From assembly GCA_026413755.1 (NCBI GenBank), contig JAOAKH010000004.1, forward strand, positions 25,859 through 89,858: a stretch of 64,000 nt of DNA, in the 5' to 3' direction. Under the pieces are notes generated by a model, which made no database searches, was not told where the DNA came from, and was given only the letters and a program-made list of their open reading frames with translations. This DNA comes from Acidilobaceae archaeon (GTDB lineage Archaea; Thermoproteota; Thermoprotei_A; Sulfolobales; Acidilobaceae). Shown piece after piece: positions 52,502-60,958 of the stretch. The translations under genes and the position numbers were made by a program. The stretch's first letter is position 1. Each line of letters starts with the position of its first letter.

Positions 52502-53953
52502 GTGAGGCTAGTGATAAGTAGGAGCAGGTGGAGCAGCGACTTCTCCCGCTGGTTCGACTGGGTGCTGGAAGAGGCAGAGATCTACGATTACGGCAGGTAC
52601 CCTGTGAAGGGCATGGGCGTCTGGATGCCATACGGCTTCCAGATAAGGAGGAGGGTCATAGAGATACTGAGGGAGCTCCATGACAGGAGGGGGCACGAGG
52701 AGGTCCTCTTCCCCATACTGATCCCTGAGAGCATGCTGAAGAGGGAGTCTGAGCACATAAAGGGCTTTGAGGACGAGGTGTTCTGGGTAACCCACGGGGG
52801 CCTTGAGCCCCTTGATGTAAAGCTAGCGCTAAGGCCTACGAGCGAAACGAACATAACTTACTACGAGTCCCTCTGGATAAAGAGCTACAAGCAGCTCCCC
52901 AAGAAGTACTACCAGATAGTCAGCGTCTTCCGCTACGAGACGAAGGCCACAAGACCTCTTGTGAGGGTGAGGGAGATAACGACCTTCAAGGAGGCCCACA
53001 CCGTTCACTCCAGCTATGAGGATGCGGAGAGGCAGGTGTTGGAGGCAATAGAAATGTACAAGGAGTTCTTCGACTCGCTGGGGATCCCATACATAATTTC
53101 ACGCAGGCCAGAATGGGACAAGTTCGCCGGGGCGCTCTACACCATTGCCTTCGACACCGTCATGCCAGATGGGAAGGTCATGCAGATAGGGACTGCCCAC
53201 CACCTGGGCCAGAACTTCACCAGGGTCTTCGATTTCAGGATCCACATGCCCGACGGCACCATGGACTTCCCCTGGCAGACCAGCTATGGAGTGAGCGACA
53301 GGGTCATAGCGTCTGTCATATCAATACACGGCGACGACAGGGGGCTAGTGCTACCCTACCACATAGCCCCCATCCAAATAGTCATCATACCCATCCCTGC
53401 CGGCGGCGAGGAGGAGAGGAGATCTGTGCAGGAGGAGTCCAGGAGGGTAGCTGCTAGGCTGGAGAGGGCGGGCTACAGGGTCAAGGTGGACGACAGGGAG
53501 GAGCTCAGGCCGGGGGCTAAGTACTACTATTGGGAGGCCCGCGGGGTGCCGCTCAGGATAGACATAGGGCCTGAGGAGGTGAGCTCCAGGACATACACTC
53601 TGGTGAGGAGGGACACCTTAGAGAAGTACAAGGTGAGCGAGGAGTCCCTTGAAAAGGAGGTGAGCTCAATCCTCCGCGACCTGAACTCCAACCTCAGCTC
53701 TAGGGCATGGGCACGCCTCAAGTCCCTCGTGAAGAGAGCCAGGAGTGAGCAGGAGGCAGAGGAATGGGCGGTAGAGAAGAAGGGCATACTGGAGCTCCCC
53801 TGGTGCGGGAATGAGGAGTGCGCTAGGAAGACGGAAGAGAAGCTGGACGCAAAGGCCCTGGGGACCGTCTGGCCTCCTGAGAGCGCCGAGGGAGAGAGCT
53901 GCCTCTGCGGCAGGAGGGCAGTGGCCTGGATGAGATACGCTAAAACATATTAG
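52502..53953 (+). CDS. proS: Prolyl-tRNA synthetase, archaeal/eukaryal type
   Basis: 483 residues of class II synthetase: motif 1 near [19 protein letters not shown], motif 2 [25 protein letters not shown], motif 3 region [25 protein letters not shown], an anticodon-binding domain, and a C-terminal zinc domain ([19 protein letters not shown]) typical of archaeal ProS ending in Tyr (MRYAKTY). The tRNA-Pro at 17.4 kb is one substrate. GTG 52502. Confidence 0.95.
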   Translation: MRLVISRSRWSSDFSRWFDWVLEEAEIYDYGRYPVKGMGVWMPYGFQIRRRVIEILRELHDRRGHEEVLFPILIPESMLKRESEHIKGFEDEVFWVTHGGLEPLDVKLALRPTSETNITYYESLWIKSYKQLPKKYYQIVSVFRYETKATRPLVRVREITTFKEAHTVHSSYEDAERQVLEAIEMYKEFFDSLGIPYIISRRPEWDKFAGALYTIAFDTVMPDGKVMQIGTAHHLGQNFTRVFDFRIHMPDGTMDFPWQTSYGVSDRVIASVISIHGDDRGLVLPYHIAPIQIVIIPIPAGGEEERRSVQEESRRVAARLERAGYRVKVDDREELRPGAKYYYWEARGVPLRIDIGPEEVSSRTYTLVRRDTLEKYKVSEESLEKEVSSILRDLNSNLSSRAWARLKSLVKRARSEQEAEEWAVEKKGILELPWCGNEECARKTEEKLDAKALGTVWPPESAEGESCLCGRRAVAWMRYAKTY

Positions 53954-53986
53954 GAGCACAGAGCCCCCTCTCCCGGAGGATATAGG

Positions 53987-54274
53987 ATGCCAAAGAAGAG
54001 GGAGAGCAGAGGCAGGAGGAAAGGGGACAAAGGAAAGAGTGGGGCAGTGCCCTGCGACAACTGCGGTAGGCTTACGCCTGCAGACAAGATCATATGCGTT
54101 ACAAGGCTCTACAGCCCAGTGGATCCTGCGCTCGCAAGGGAGCTGGAGAAGAAGGGGGCAGTAATAATGAAGTACCCCATGAAGAAGTGCTACTGCGTCA
54201 GTTGTGCAGTGTTCTATGGCATAGCTAAGGTAAGGGCTGAGGAGGAGAGGAAGCCAAAGGGACTGCAGCTATAG
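53987..54274 (+). CDS. rps26e: 30S ribosomal protein S26e
   Basis: 95 residues: basic N-terminus KKRESRGRRKGDKGKSG, zinc ligands VPCDNCG and CYCVSCAVFYGI. S26e lines the mRNA exit near the anti-SD region. It has a clear SD (GGAGG) before ATG 53987. Confidence 0.93.
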   Translation: MPKKRESRGRRKGDKGKSGAVPCDNCGRLTPADKIICVTRLYSPVDPALARELEKKGAVIMKYPMKKCYCVSCAVFYGIAKVRAEEERKPKGLQL

Positions 54275-54306
54275 GCTTCCCAAGATCCTCAAGAACTAAA
54301 GCCATG

Positions 54307-54380
54307 TGGGCCCGGGGGGATTTGAACCCCCGACCACCCGGTTATGAGCCGGGCGCTCTACCGGGCTGAGCTACGGGCCC
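54307..54380 (-). tRNA. tRNA with CAT anticodon (tRNA-Ile2 or elongator tRNA-Met)
   Basis: On the minus strand GGGCCCG pairs with CGGGCCC, discriminator A, no encoded CCA. Anticodon stem CCCGG/CCGGG encloses CTCATAA. The lack of an A1-U72-like initiator mark excludes the initiator. GGGCCCGTAGCTCAG resembles archaeal tRNA-Ile whose C34 becomes agmatidine through TiaS (encoded at 58.5 kb), but elongator Met cannot be ruled out by eye. Confidence 0.9.
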
Positions 54381-54415
54381 TCAAGAAGAGAGGAGAGCTA
54401 GGGCTTATAACTTTG

Positions 54416-55657
54416 CTATACCTTCCAGCTTGAAATGTATGCCCTCTGCTCCTCCGTGAGCTCGTCTATCTCAACTCCCATGGTCTCCAGCTTTAGCCTG
54501 GCAACCAGCTCGTCCTGCTCGTCTGGGACTTGGAGCACCCTCCTCTCTAGCCCCCCCTCCTTTATGCGTAGCACTGCCAAGGCCTGGTTCGAGAAGCTCA
54601 TGTCCATCACCTCGCTAGGATGGCCTTCTGCTGCCACCAGGTTCACTAGCCTCCCCTCTGCGAGCAAGTAAAGCCTCTTGCCGTCGGGCAGTAGGTACTC
54701 CTCCACATGATCCCTCACGCTCCTCTTCGCTACTGCCAGCCTCTCCAGCTCCTCTACGCTCACCTCCACGTTGAAGTGGCCTGCGTTGGCCAGTATGGCG
54801 CCGTCCTTCATGAGTCTAAAGTGCTCCTCCCCTATGACCCTCTTGTTGCCCGTGGCTGTGATGAATACGTCTCCCATAGCTGCTGCCCTCCTCATGGAGG
54901 TGACCTCGAAGCCGTCCATCAGGGCCTCTAGGGCCTTCACGGGATCTACCTCAGTAACGATCACCCTAGCGCCCATTCCCCTAGCCCTCAGCGCCACGCC
55001 CCTCCCCACCCACCCATAGCCAGCCACTACCACCACCTTCCCTGCCAACATTACGTTGGTAGCCCTCAATATGCCGTCTATCGTGCTCTGACCGGTGCCG
55101 TACCTGTTGTCGAAAAGGAACTTAGTCCTGGCGTTGTTCACGGCTATGACGGGGTACAGCAGTCTTCCCTCCCTCTCGAGAGCCCTCAGCCTCAAGATCC
55201 CCGTCGTGGTCTCCTCTGTTCCTCCTTTCACGTGCTCAGCTACCTCCCTCATCTCCTCATGGAGGACAACATGTAGGTCCGCGCCGTCGTCTATAACTAC
55301 GTCAGGCCTCCTGGAGGCGATCGTCCTTATGGCCCAGAAGTACTCCTCAGAGCTCATCCCCCTCCAGGCAAAGACCCCTATGCCCCTCTGCGCAAGGGCC
55401 GCGGCTACCTCGTCCTGGGTAGAGAGAGGGTTAGATGGGGAGAGGTATACCTCAGCGCCCCAGGCCTTAAGCGTCTCCACAAGGACCGCCGTCTCTTTCG
55501 TTACGTGTAGGCAGGCAGAGACCCTTGTGCCCTCGAGCGGCCTGTCCTTCAGGTATTTCTCCCTGAGCTTCATCAGGACAGGCATGTTCCTCTCTGCCCA
55601 GGCTATCTGGAGCTCCCCTCTTTGCGCAAGCCCTAGATCTCTTACCTTGAACTCCAT
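54416..55657 (-). CDS. ahcY: Adenosylhomocysteinase (S-adenosyl-L-homocysteine hydrolase)
   Basis: 413 residues: VSACLHVTKETAVLVETL (substrate side), DDGADLHVVLHEEM, GGTEETTTGILRLRAL, KFLFDNRYGTGQSTIDGI, and the NAD loop VVVAGYGWVGRGVALRARGMGA. It clears the product of SAM methylation. ATG 55657 (MEFKVRDLG) is chosen: TATTATTTAGCTC on the minus strand (about 55686-55698) is a TATA candidate 30-40 bp upstream. The longer frame upstream is hydrophobic and crosses that promoter. Confidence 0.94.
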   Translation of the reverse strand: MEFKVRDLGLAQRGELQIAWAERNMPVLMKLREKYLKDRPLEGTRVSACLHVTKETAVLVETLKAWGAEVYLSPSNPLSTQDEVAAALAQRGIGVFAWRGMSSEEYFWAIRTIASRRPDVVIDDGADLHVVLHEEMREVAEHVKGGTEETTTGILRLRALEREGRLLYPVIAVNNARTKFLFDNRYGTGQSTIDGILRATNVMLAGKVVVVAGYGWVGRGVALRARGMGARVIVTEVDPVKALEALMDGFEVTSMRRAAAMGDVFITATGNKRVIGEEHFRLMKDGAILANAGHFNVEVSVEELERLAVAKRSVRDHVEEYLLPDGKRLYLLAEGRLVNLVAAEGHPSEVMDMSFSNQALAVLRIKEGGLERRVLQVPDEQDELVARLKLETMGVEIDELTEEQRAYISSWKV

Positions 55658-55710
55658 TGCCTTTCGCCACAGAAGGAGAAAAGAGCTAAATAATAAGCCT
55701 AGCCATATGT

Positions 55711-56046
55711 ATGCCGGTGCGCATAGTGGGAAGAAGGAAGAAGAGGGCAAGAGTTAAGAAGAAGCCCATAAAGCTCATAGGGAAGTACTTCTACTGCCCC
55801 CGATGCGGCTCCCTCACGATGACGGTTAGCTTCGAGAAGATCTCGGAGACCGAGAAGATAGGTAGGGCCACATGTGGGACCTGCGGGCTGTACTGTGAGG
55901 TAAAGGTCCCCATGAGGGCAGAGAAGGTAGACGTGTACAACATGGTGGCAGATATGGCTTATGAGGGGGGTCTGGAGAGTAAGTGCGAGGAGAGGAAGGT
56001 TGGGGAAGATATGGAGGAGTATGCTGGAGAGGAGGAAGGAGAGTAG
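55711..56046 (+). CDS. Elf1-like transcription elongation factor
   Basis: 111 residues: basic start VGRRKKRARVKKKPIKLIGKY, zinc ribbon FYCPRCGSLTMTVSFEK and ATCGTCGLYCEVK, acidic tail EDMEEYAGEEEGE. This is the archaeal homologue of eukaryotic Elf1, a polymerase-associated factor. ATG 55711; the end overlaps the GGGP synthase start by 26 bp. Confidence 0.88.
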   Translation: MPVRIVGRRKKRARVKKKPIKLIGKYFYCPRCGSLTMTVSFEKISETEKIGRATCGTCGLYCEVKVPMRAEKVDVYNMVADMAYEGGLESKCEERKVGEDMEEYAGEEEGE

Positions 56047-56746
56047 ACTCCACTTCACGCTAATAGATCCAGACAAGACTGAGCCCTGGGAAGCAGAGAA
56101 GATAGCTAGGGCAGCGCGGGAGTACGGCACTGACTACGTCCTTGTGGGCGGCAGCCTCGGCGTTTCGCCGCAGAGCACAGATATTATAGTTGAGGTGGTA
56201 AAGAGAGAGGGGCTTCCCGTGATAATATTCCCGGGCTCTCTGAACAACGTCTCCCCCAAGGCGGACGCGGCCCTCTTCCTTAACATAATAAACAGCGACG
56301 ACCCCTACTACCACGGAATAGCGCAGGTACAGGGCTCCCTCATAGTCCTCCGCCACGGCCTTGAGCCCATACCTACCTGTTACGTTATCGTGGGCTACGG
56401 CGGCACGGCGGGCTACATGGCTAGAGCTAGGCCCATCCCATACGAGAAGCCAGAGCTTGTGGCGGCCCACGCGCTGGCATGTGCTATGATGGGCTCGAAG
56501 GTGATTTACCTAGAGGCCGGCAGCGGTGCCCCGAGGCCCGTGCCGCCGGAGGCCGTCTTCCTCTCGAAGGAGTTCCTCAAGGCCGTAGAGATGGAGGCTC
56601 TGCTCATAGTGGGGGGCGGCATAAGGAGCGCGGAGGTAGCGAAAGATATGGCCAGGGCGGGGGCAGACGGGATAGTCACAGGGAACATAGTAGAGCAGAA
56701 CCCCGAAGCGCTAAGGGAGATAGTGAAGGCCTTCAAGGAGGGCTAG
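56021..56746 (+). CDS. Geranylgeranylglyceryl phosphate synthase
   Basis: 241 residues of TIM-barrel prenyltransferase: HFTLIDPDKT, VLVGGSLGVS, IIFPGSLNNVSPKADA, IYLEAGSGAPRPVP, LIVGGGIRSAEVA and GIVTGNIVEQN. It makes the first ether bond of archaeal lipids. ATG 56021 has GGAGG a few bases before it, within the Elf1 gene. TTG of mazG follows 3 bp after the stop. Confidence 0.94.
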   Translation: MLERRKESRLHFTLIDPDKTEPWEAEKIARAAREYGTDYVLVGGSLGVSPQSTDIIVEVVKREGLPVIIFPGSLNNVSPKADAALFLNIINSDDPYYHGIAQVQGSLIVLRHGLEPIPTCYVIVGYGGTAGYMARARPIPYEKPELVAAHALACAMMGSKVIYLEAGSGAPRPVPPEAVFLSKEFLKAVEMEALLIVGGGIRSAEVAKDMARAGADGIVTGNIVEQNPEALREIVKAFKEG

Positions 56747-56749
56747 GCC

Positions 56750-57046
56750 TTGAGCGTTGAGTGCCTCCAAGAGGCAATGAGGAGGGCCTACCTGGAGAGG
56801 GACGTTAACAGGGGGGTTTACGCCACCTTCACGTGGCTCGTGGAGGAGGTGGGGGAGCTGGCAGAGGCGTTGTTGGAAGGGAGGAAGGAGAAGGTAGAGG
56901 AAGAGATAGCCGACATTATAGCCTGGACCTTGAGTCTGGCTAACATACTGGGCGTAGACGTGAAGGCTGCAATGGCAAGGAAGTATGGGCAGGAGCTCGA
57001 GGCCTCGGGCTGCGCGGGCTTTAATAGCTCAGCCAACTCTAGCTAA
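56750..57046 (+). CDS. MazG-type nucleotide pyrophosphohydrolase
   Basis: 98 residues: TFTWLVEEVGELAEALLEG and EEEIADIIAWTLSLANILG give the EExxE and ExxD metal ligands of MazG. It hydrolyses (d)NTPs to monophosphates as house-cleaning. TTG 56750. Confidence 0.88.
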   Translation: MSVECLQEAMRRAYLERDVNRGVYATFTWLVEEVGELAEALLEGRKEKVEEEIADIIAWTLSLANILGVDVKAAMARKYGQELEASGCAGFNSSANSS

Positions 57047-57058
57047 AGGGGGATCTCC

Positions 57059-57217
57059 GTGTCTGCAAAGAGGAGACAGACAGGCCCTGCTAGCGGAGCA
57101 GGCCTCATATCTTATTACGAGGAGCTAGACAGCGCGATCAAGCTGAGCCCCACCACGGTCTTCATTATAGCCGCAGCCTTCTCCCTCCTTGTCATCCTGG
57201 CCCACCTGCTCTTCTAG
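57059..57217 (+). CDS. Protein translocase subunit Sec61-beta (SecG-like)
   Basis: 52 residues from GTG 57059, with AAAGGGGGATC upstream. A basic N-terminus (SAKRRQTGPASGAGLIS), YYEELDSAIKLSPTTV, and one membrane helix ending AHLLF match archaeal Sec61-beta, the small partner of SecY and SecE in the membrane. Confidence 0.85.
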   Translation: MSAKRRQTGPASGAGLISYYEELDSAIKLSPTTVFIIAAAFSLLVILAHLLF

Positions 57218-57556
57218 CAGGTTTTTCCTTAACGTTACGCTCAGGCCCACCGATATTATCTCCCATATCACCCTCCTCACCTCCTCCTCTCCCATCCTCA
57301 AGTCCCTGAACCTCCCAGACCCTTTGGCTAACCTCAGCGCCGCCAGGTGAACGCAGCCAGCCCTCTCTGGCAGAGAGTGGGCAAAGGAGCTGCAGCTGCA
57401 GTAGAGGCCATCTATCATGAAGTAGTCCCTCTCCGCCCCTACGTATGCCCAGAGCCCCCTTGCTGCATTGAGGGCCACAACCCTCCTAGCTATCCCCTTT
57501 GCCTCCTCCTCCTTTTCCCTTGCCCTCTCCTCTACCTCTTCCCTTATGCCTCCCAA
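57125..57556 (-). CDS. SWIM zinc-finger protein
   Basis: 143 residues from TTG 57556. YCSCSSFAHSLPERAGCVHL is a SWIM finger (CxCx(n)CxH). SWIM proteins of this size partner with Rad51 paralogues in archaea and eukaryotes. The last 30 residues (QDDKEGEGCGY onward) are read antisense through the Sec61-beta gene and look unstructured. The first 71 bp overlap the end of rpiA in another frame of the same strand. Confidence 0.72.
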   Translation of the reverse strand: MGGIREEVEERAREKEEEAKGIARRVVALNAARGLWAYVGAERDYFMIDGLYCSCSSFAHSLPERAGCVHLAALRLAKGSGRFRDLRMGEEEVRRVIWEIISVGLSVTLRKNLLEEQVGQDDKEGEGCGYNEDRGGAQLDRAV

Positions 57557-58214
57557 ACCTCAACACCGAGTGTCCGCAAGCCCTGTGGCCCACCACAAGG
57601 TAGTCCGTGAGCCCGTGGAAGATCCCCGTCTCTACCACCCCTGGGACTGCCTTAAGCGCCCTCTCTGCCCCCTCTGGGTCCTCTATGGGGCCCATGTGGA
57701 CGTCAAGTATTACCCCTCCCCAATCGCTCACCAAAGGCCCCCTCTTGCCGGCCCCCTCCCTGAACTCTGCCCTGTAGCCGAGGGCCTCCAGGGACCTCTT
57801 AACGGCCCACGCGTGCTCCCTCACGGCCTCCACGGGGATGGGCCTGGAGAGGACTTCCACCAGCTTGTTCTCAGAGATCACGAAGACGTTCAGGGGGCTG
57901 CTATATGCTAGCACCTTTTCCCCCAACATAGCGCCGCCTCCCCCCTTAATCATAGATCCTTCCCTGTTTACCTCATCTGCGCTGTCCACGTAGACCTCCG
58001 GCTCCCCTAGCTGCAGCACGCGGAAGCCGAGAGCGCTGGCCTTCAGAGCTGTGTCGATGCTAGAGGGGAGGAGCAGCCAGTCCCTCCCTACGGCACGGGA
58101 GAGGAAGAGAGAAACGGTGGAGCCTGTGCCCACTCCCACTACCCTGAAGCGGCCTAAAGACTCCAGGAGTTCCAGCGCCCCCTTCACGGCCTCTTCGGTT
58201 GGGTCACAAACCAT
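57486..58214 (-). CDS. rpiA: Ribose-5-phosphate isomerase A
   Basis: 242 residues: VVGVGTGSTVSLFLSRAV, DSADEVNREGSMIKGGGGAM (phosphate and active site), VISENKLVEVL, and VVETGIFHGLTDYLVVG. It interconverts ribose-5-P and ribulose-5-P. The C-terminal 25 residues (GRGRGEGKGKGGGGKGD) are low complexity and overlap the SWIM gene, so the functional end is near residue 217. ATG 58214. Confidence 0.92.
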   Translation of the reverse strand: MVCDPTEEAVKGALELLESLGRFRVVGVGTGSTVSLFLSRAVGRDWLLLPSSIDTALKASALGFRVLQLGEPEVYVDSADEVNREGSMIKGGGGAMLGEKVLAYSSPLNVFVISENKLVEVLSRPIPVEAVREHAWAVKRSLEALGYRAEFREGAGKRGPLVSDWGGVILDVHMGPIEDPEGAERALKAVPGVVETGIFHGLTDYLVVGHRACGHSVLRFGRHKGRGRGEGKGKGGGGKGDS

Positions 58215-58261
58215 CTCTGCTCAGGAAATTCGATGAGGCCGGGGGAAATATCTGAGGTGGG

Positions 58262-58346
58262 CTCCACAGGAAACAGAGGGGTCTAACGGCTCTAGCTATT
58301 GCCTCCCTGTAATAGAGAGAGGGGGACCCCTCTGTTTCCTGTGGAG
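58262..58346. repeat. 85-bp hairpin element with 22-bp perfect inverted repeats
   Basis: CTCCACAGGAAACAGAGGGG plus TC at 58262-58283 is the exact reverse complement of 58325-58346, with 41 bp between. It lies in the 322-bp gene-free stretch between rpiA and tiaS. It could be a tiny MITE-like element, a structured RNA or a regulatory hairpin. It contains no ORF. Confidence 0.8.
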
Positions 58347-58479
58347 AGGCTGCTATAACATAAGCATAGCTCTTTGTCGCTAGTTATACAAACCCATTAT
58401 AGCTAAGGACAGCTATGGGAAAGCTCGGAATCTTGTCCTTTCCATAAGAAGTAGAGGGGTAGGGGAGAAAGAAAGAGAT

Positions 58480-58525
58480 ATCTGAGCTTTGAAAGTGGGC
58501 TCCAGAGGAAGCCAAGGGGTGTTAA
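58480..58525 (+). repeat. Degenerate third copy of the hairpin arm
   Basis: ATATCTGAG followed by GTGGGCTCCAGAGGAAG and AAGGGGTGTTAAC resembles 58248-58287 (ATATCTGAG, GTGGGCTCCACAGGAAA, GAGGGGTCTAAC) with a 6-bp length difference. It is a direct-orientation relative of the left arm and its flank. Confidence 0.55.
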
Positions 58526-58536
58526 CCGGGGGGGGT

Positions 58537-59793
58537 TTACGGGCCCAAGATTTCCTCCACCTTCATAGTCCTTGGCTCGAACTCCCTCTGCGCCCTTCTC
58601 CAAGGAGGCCTCACTAAGTTAGGGAGCCTCCTGGGCGTAAACTCCCCGGTTAATGCCCTCCTAAGCGATATGGTCACCTTCCCTTCTAGCCCCCTATAGC
58701 CGCAGAACCTACACCTGAACCCCCTCCCCCTTCCTAGGCTTTCCATCCTACTTCCGCACCGCGGGCAGCGCGGGTTGAGCTCCAGCTTCTTCTCTGCCAG
58801 CTCCAGGATCCAGAGCTTCTCCGCGTTTATCACGGGCACCCCTCTCCTCCTCTTTCTCACCGTGCCTAACACCCTCACGCGGTCTCCCTTCACGAGCAGC
58901 CTGGACGCCTCGTTAAGGACGCCGGTCTCCGCGTAGAAGGCCGCCTCAACGCCCTCCCCCCTAACTATAACGTGCCCTCCCGGGATGACCTCTGGATCTT
59001 CCACCAGCTCCAGCTCCAAAGTTCCAGCGCTGTAGGGCCTTAACTCCCCGGTTAACGGGGCTGCATGAGCGTCAGTGTGCTGGTTGCTCCTGAAAATGGC
59101 CCAGAGCGCTGGCTCCTCGCATAGGGCCTCAGAGAAGCGGGCCAGGTGGCCCGGAACATCTCCTCTAAAACCCGCCAGCACAGGGTCAGGCCCGCCGGGG
59201 CTAGCGGTCTCCTCCAAAGTCTCTGGGCTGTAGTTAAATATGGTAATCCCCGGCAAACTTGCCTCCACTTGCAACACCCTCCTGCTATCAACGCACCGCT
59301 CCCTCCCCAGGGCCTCTGGGCGCCTGTAGAAAAGGAGCTCGTACGTGTGATCATCGCCCGGAGCAAGGGCGGCCAAGGAAGCTATGGCACCCACTACCCC
59401 CTTCCCGCCAACCCACAGGCCTCCTAGGGCCTCTAGCGTAGAGGTGGCTACATCCTTGGGCACTACGGCGGTGAGGGCCTTGTGGTACAGGGCCCTCAGC
59501 TCCGGCCTCCAGGGGTTACCTTCTATGGCTGCCACGCCCGGGTCGCCGCCGTACTGCCTAGCCAGCTCGTAGGCCTCCTCTAAGAGGGAGGAGAGCTTGC
59601 CCTCGTAGGAGAGCCTCAGCACCACCGCGGCGTTGCCCCTGGTTTTCCAAGGGATGGCAGGGTTGAGCCTCACGAGGAGCGGGTAGTCCAGGAGCCTCGC
59701 TCTCCCCGCTAAGGACCTGAGGAGGAGAGCAGAAAAGTGCGTAGTGCAGCCGCCGCCGTAGCTATCTGCGCTGTCTACGGCGAGGCTTATCAT
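58537..59793 (-). CDS. tiaS: tRNA(Ile2) agmatinylcytidine synthetase TiaS
   Basis: 418 residues. TiaS joins agmatine to C34 of the CAU tRNA-Ile so that it reads AUA. The N-terminus AVDSADSYGGGCTTHF fits the family start, usually DDTD...GGCTT, but here DSAD replaces DDTD. LNPAIPWKTRGNAAVV follows, then the central kinase-like part, an OB-fold (VIVRGEGVEAAFYAETGVL) and a zinc ribbon (PRCPRCGSRMES, FRCRFCGYRG). Length is normal. ATG 59793. Confidence 0.88.
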   Translation of the reverse strand: MISLAVDSADSYGGGCTTHFSALLLRSLAGRARLLDYPLLVRLNPAIPWKTRGNAAVVLRLSYEGKLSSLLEEAYELARQYGGDPGVAAIEGNPWRPELRALYHKALTAVVPKDVATSTLEALGGLWVGGKGVVGAIASLAALAPGDDHTYELLFYRRPEALGRERCVDSRRVLQVEASLPGITIFNYSPETLEETASPGGPDPVLAGFRGDVPGHLARFSEALCEEPALWAIFRSNQHTDAHAAPLTGELRPYSAGTLELELVEDPEVIPGGHVIVRGEGVEAAFYAETGVLNEASRLLVKGDRVRVLGTVRKRRRGVPVINAEKLWILELAEKKLELNPRCPRCGSRMESLGRGRGFRCRFCGYRGLEGKVTISLRRALTGEFTPRRLPNLVRPPWRRAQREFEPRTMKVEEILGP

Positions 59794-59797
59794 GAGC

Positions 59798-60046
59798 TCA
59801 CTGTTTCGTCTGCTTCTTTATCACTATGCTGGTGATCGTGCTCTTCACTCCGCTCATCTTCCTTATTTTCTGCGTAATTACGTTCCTCATACTGTCCATA
59901 TCGCTCGTCCTAAGGATCACCATTATGTCGTGAACGCCATATATCATGTAGACCTCTTGGACCTCCGGGAGCTCCAGGAGCTTGTTGAAGATCTCATCCT
60001 CCTTCCCCGTGTCAACGTTTATCATAACTATTGCCTCTGACGACAA
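59798..60046 (-). CDS. Lrp/AsnC-type ligand-binding (RAM) domain protein
   Basis: 82 residues, a single beta-alpha-beta-beta-alpha-beta domain: SEAIVMINVDTGKEDEIFNKL, VQEVYMIYGVHDIMVILRTS. There is no DNA-binding half, as in stand-alone RAM proteins that modulate Lrp regulators or enzymes. TTG 60046. It stops 4 bp before the tiaS start, so they are likely cotranscribed. Confidence 0.82.
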   Translation of the reverse strand: MSSEAIVMINVDTGKEDEIFNKLLELPEVQEVYMIYGVHDIMVILRTSDMDSMRNVITQKIRKMSGVKSTITSIVIKKQTKQ

Positions 60047-60122
60047 CGCGTCTCCCCTGCACCTCTCTCCTGAGGGCGATCTAGCCTTATATCTTTCTGG
60101 AGGCTCAAAGAGGGGAGATCAA

Positions 60123-60653
60123 TTGGAGGTCCTGCTAGGGGCACTCGTGGCGGCCTCTGCGCTCTTCTACCTGCTAACCTCCCTCTCGCTATTTAGGCTC
60201 CATAGGGCCTTGGGGGAGGAGCTCTTCCTAAGGCTTTCGATATCCTTTTCCCTTCTCTCTCTTGGCCAGATCCTCATGCTCCTTTCCCTCCTCTCCTCAG
60301 AGCGCCTCTCCTTCTCCTTCTACACGACCTCCACGGCTTTTGCCCTCTCGGGCTACTTTGTGATGATAAGGACAAAACAGGCCCTGGCGCTCCTCTCCCC
60401 CCTTGTGATAGTCCCTTCAGGCCTGGACTTCCTCGGCATGCTGACCTCCGGATACGTTTCTTACACCTCGAGAAGCTACGTCAGGGCGGCCTTCGCAGTC
60501 CTCTCGCTCTCCCACCTAGGCCGTTCCCTCGGCCCTCTGCTCACCGGCCTTGGCCTGCTGCCAGACCTAGAGGTGTTGCTACTATTGGGAGCTGAGTTTT
60601 TGAAAGCTCTCGCCGCATTTGTGCTTGCAGTGAGGTACAGGAAGATAATATGA
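60123..60653 (+). CDS. Integral membrane protein of unknown function
   Basis: 176 residues from TTG 60123 with AGAGGGGAGATC upstream. About five to six membrane helices: LLGALVAASALFYLLTSLSL, SISFSLLSLGQILMLLSLLS, AFALSGYFVMI, LALLSPLVIVP, and a C-terminal FLKALAAFVLAVRYR. The layout resembles small sensor-type membrane proteins, but I recognise no family. Its stop overlaps the start of a winged-helix gene (ATGA). Confidence 0.65.
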   Translation: MEVLLGALVAASALFYLLTSLSLFRLHRALGEELFLRLSISFSLLSLGQILMLLSLLSSERLSFSFYTTSTAFALSGYFVMIRTKQALALLSPLVIVPSGLDFLGMLTSGYVSYTSRSYVRAAFAVLSLSHLGRSLGPLLTGLGLLPDLEVLLLLGAEFLKALAAFVLAVRYRKII

Positions 60654-60922
60654 AGAAAAGAGGGAGGCTGAGGATAATAATAGAGGTGCTCTCGTACATA
60701 GCAGAGGAGAGCCCTGTGCCTGCAACTAGGGTAGCTCAGGCCACGGGGCTGGCGTACGATAGGCTAGCGGCGCTCTTGGAAGAGCTGAACGAGAAGGGCT
60801 TGGTGAAGCTGGAGACGGGAGAAAGGTTAAAGAGGGTGTCCATAACTAAGAAGGGGCTAGAGACGCTAAGGAAGCTGAGGGAGCTGAGGGACTTCTTGGA
60901 GGACCTCGGCCTGGGAGTCTAG
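60650..60922 (+). CDS. Winged-helix protein coupled to a membrane protein
   Basis: 90 residues: RLRIIIEVLSYIAEESPVPA, RVAQATGLAYDRLAALLEEL, KLETGERLKRVSITKKGLETL, a standard archaeal winged helix. ATG 60650 overlaps the upstream stop by 4 bp. The pair may form a membrane-linked regulator; that is inference from coupling. Confidence 0.72.
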   Translation: MKKRGRLRIIIEVLSYIAEESPVPATRVAQATGLAYDRLAALLEELNEKGLVKLETGERLKRVSITKKGLETLRKLRELRDFLEDLGLGV

Positions 60923-60958
60923 CTATTAACTCCCGCTCCACTTACGTTTGGGTTAGAG

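Noticed and set aside
55961..56020. Longer start for geranylgeranylglyceryl phosphate synthase
   Set aside because: The extra residues are an alternate-frame reading of the Elf1 gene; ATG 56021 has an SD site.
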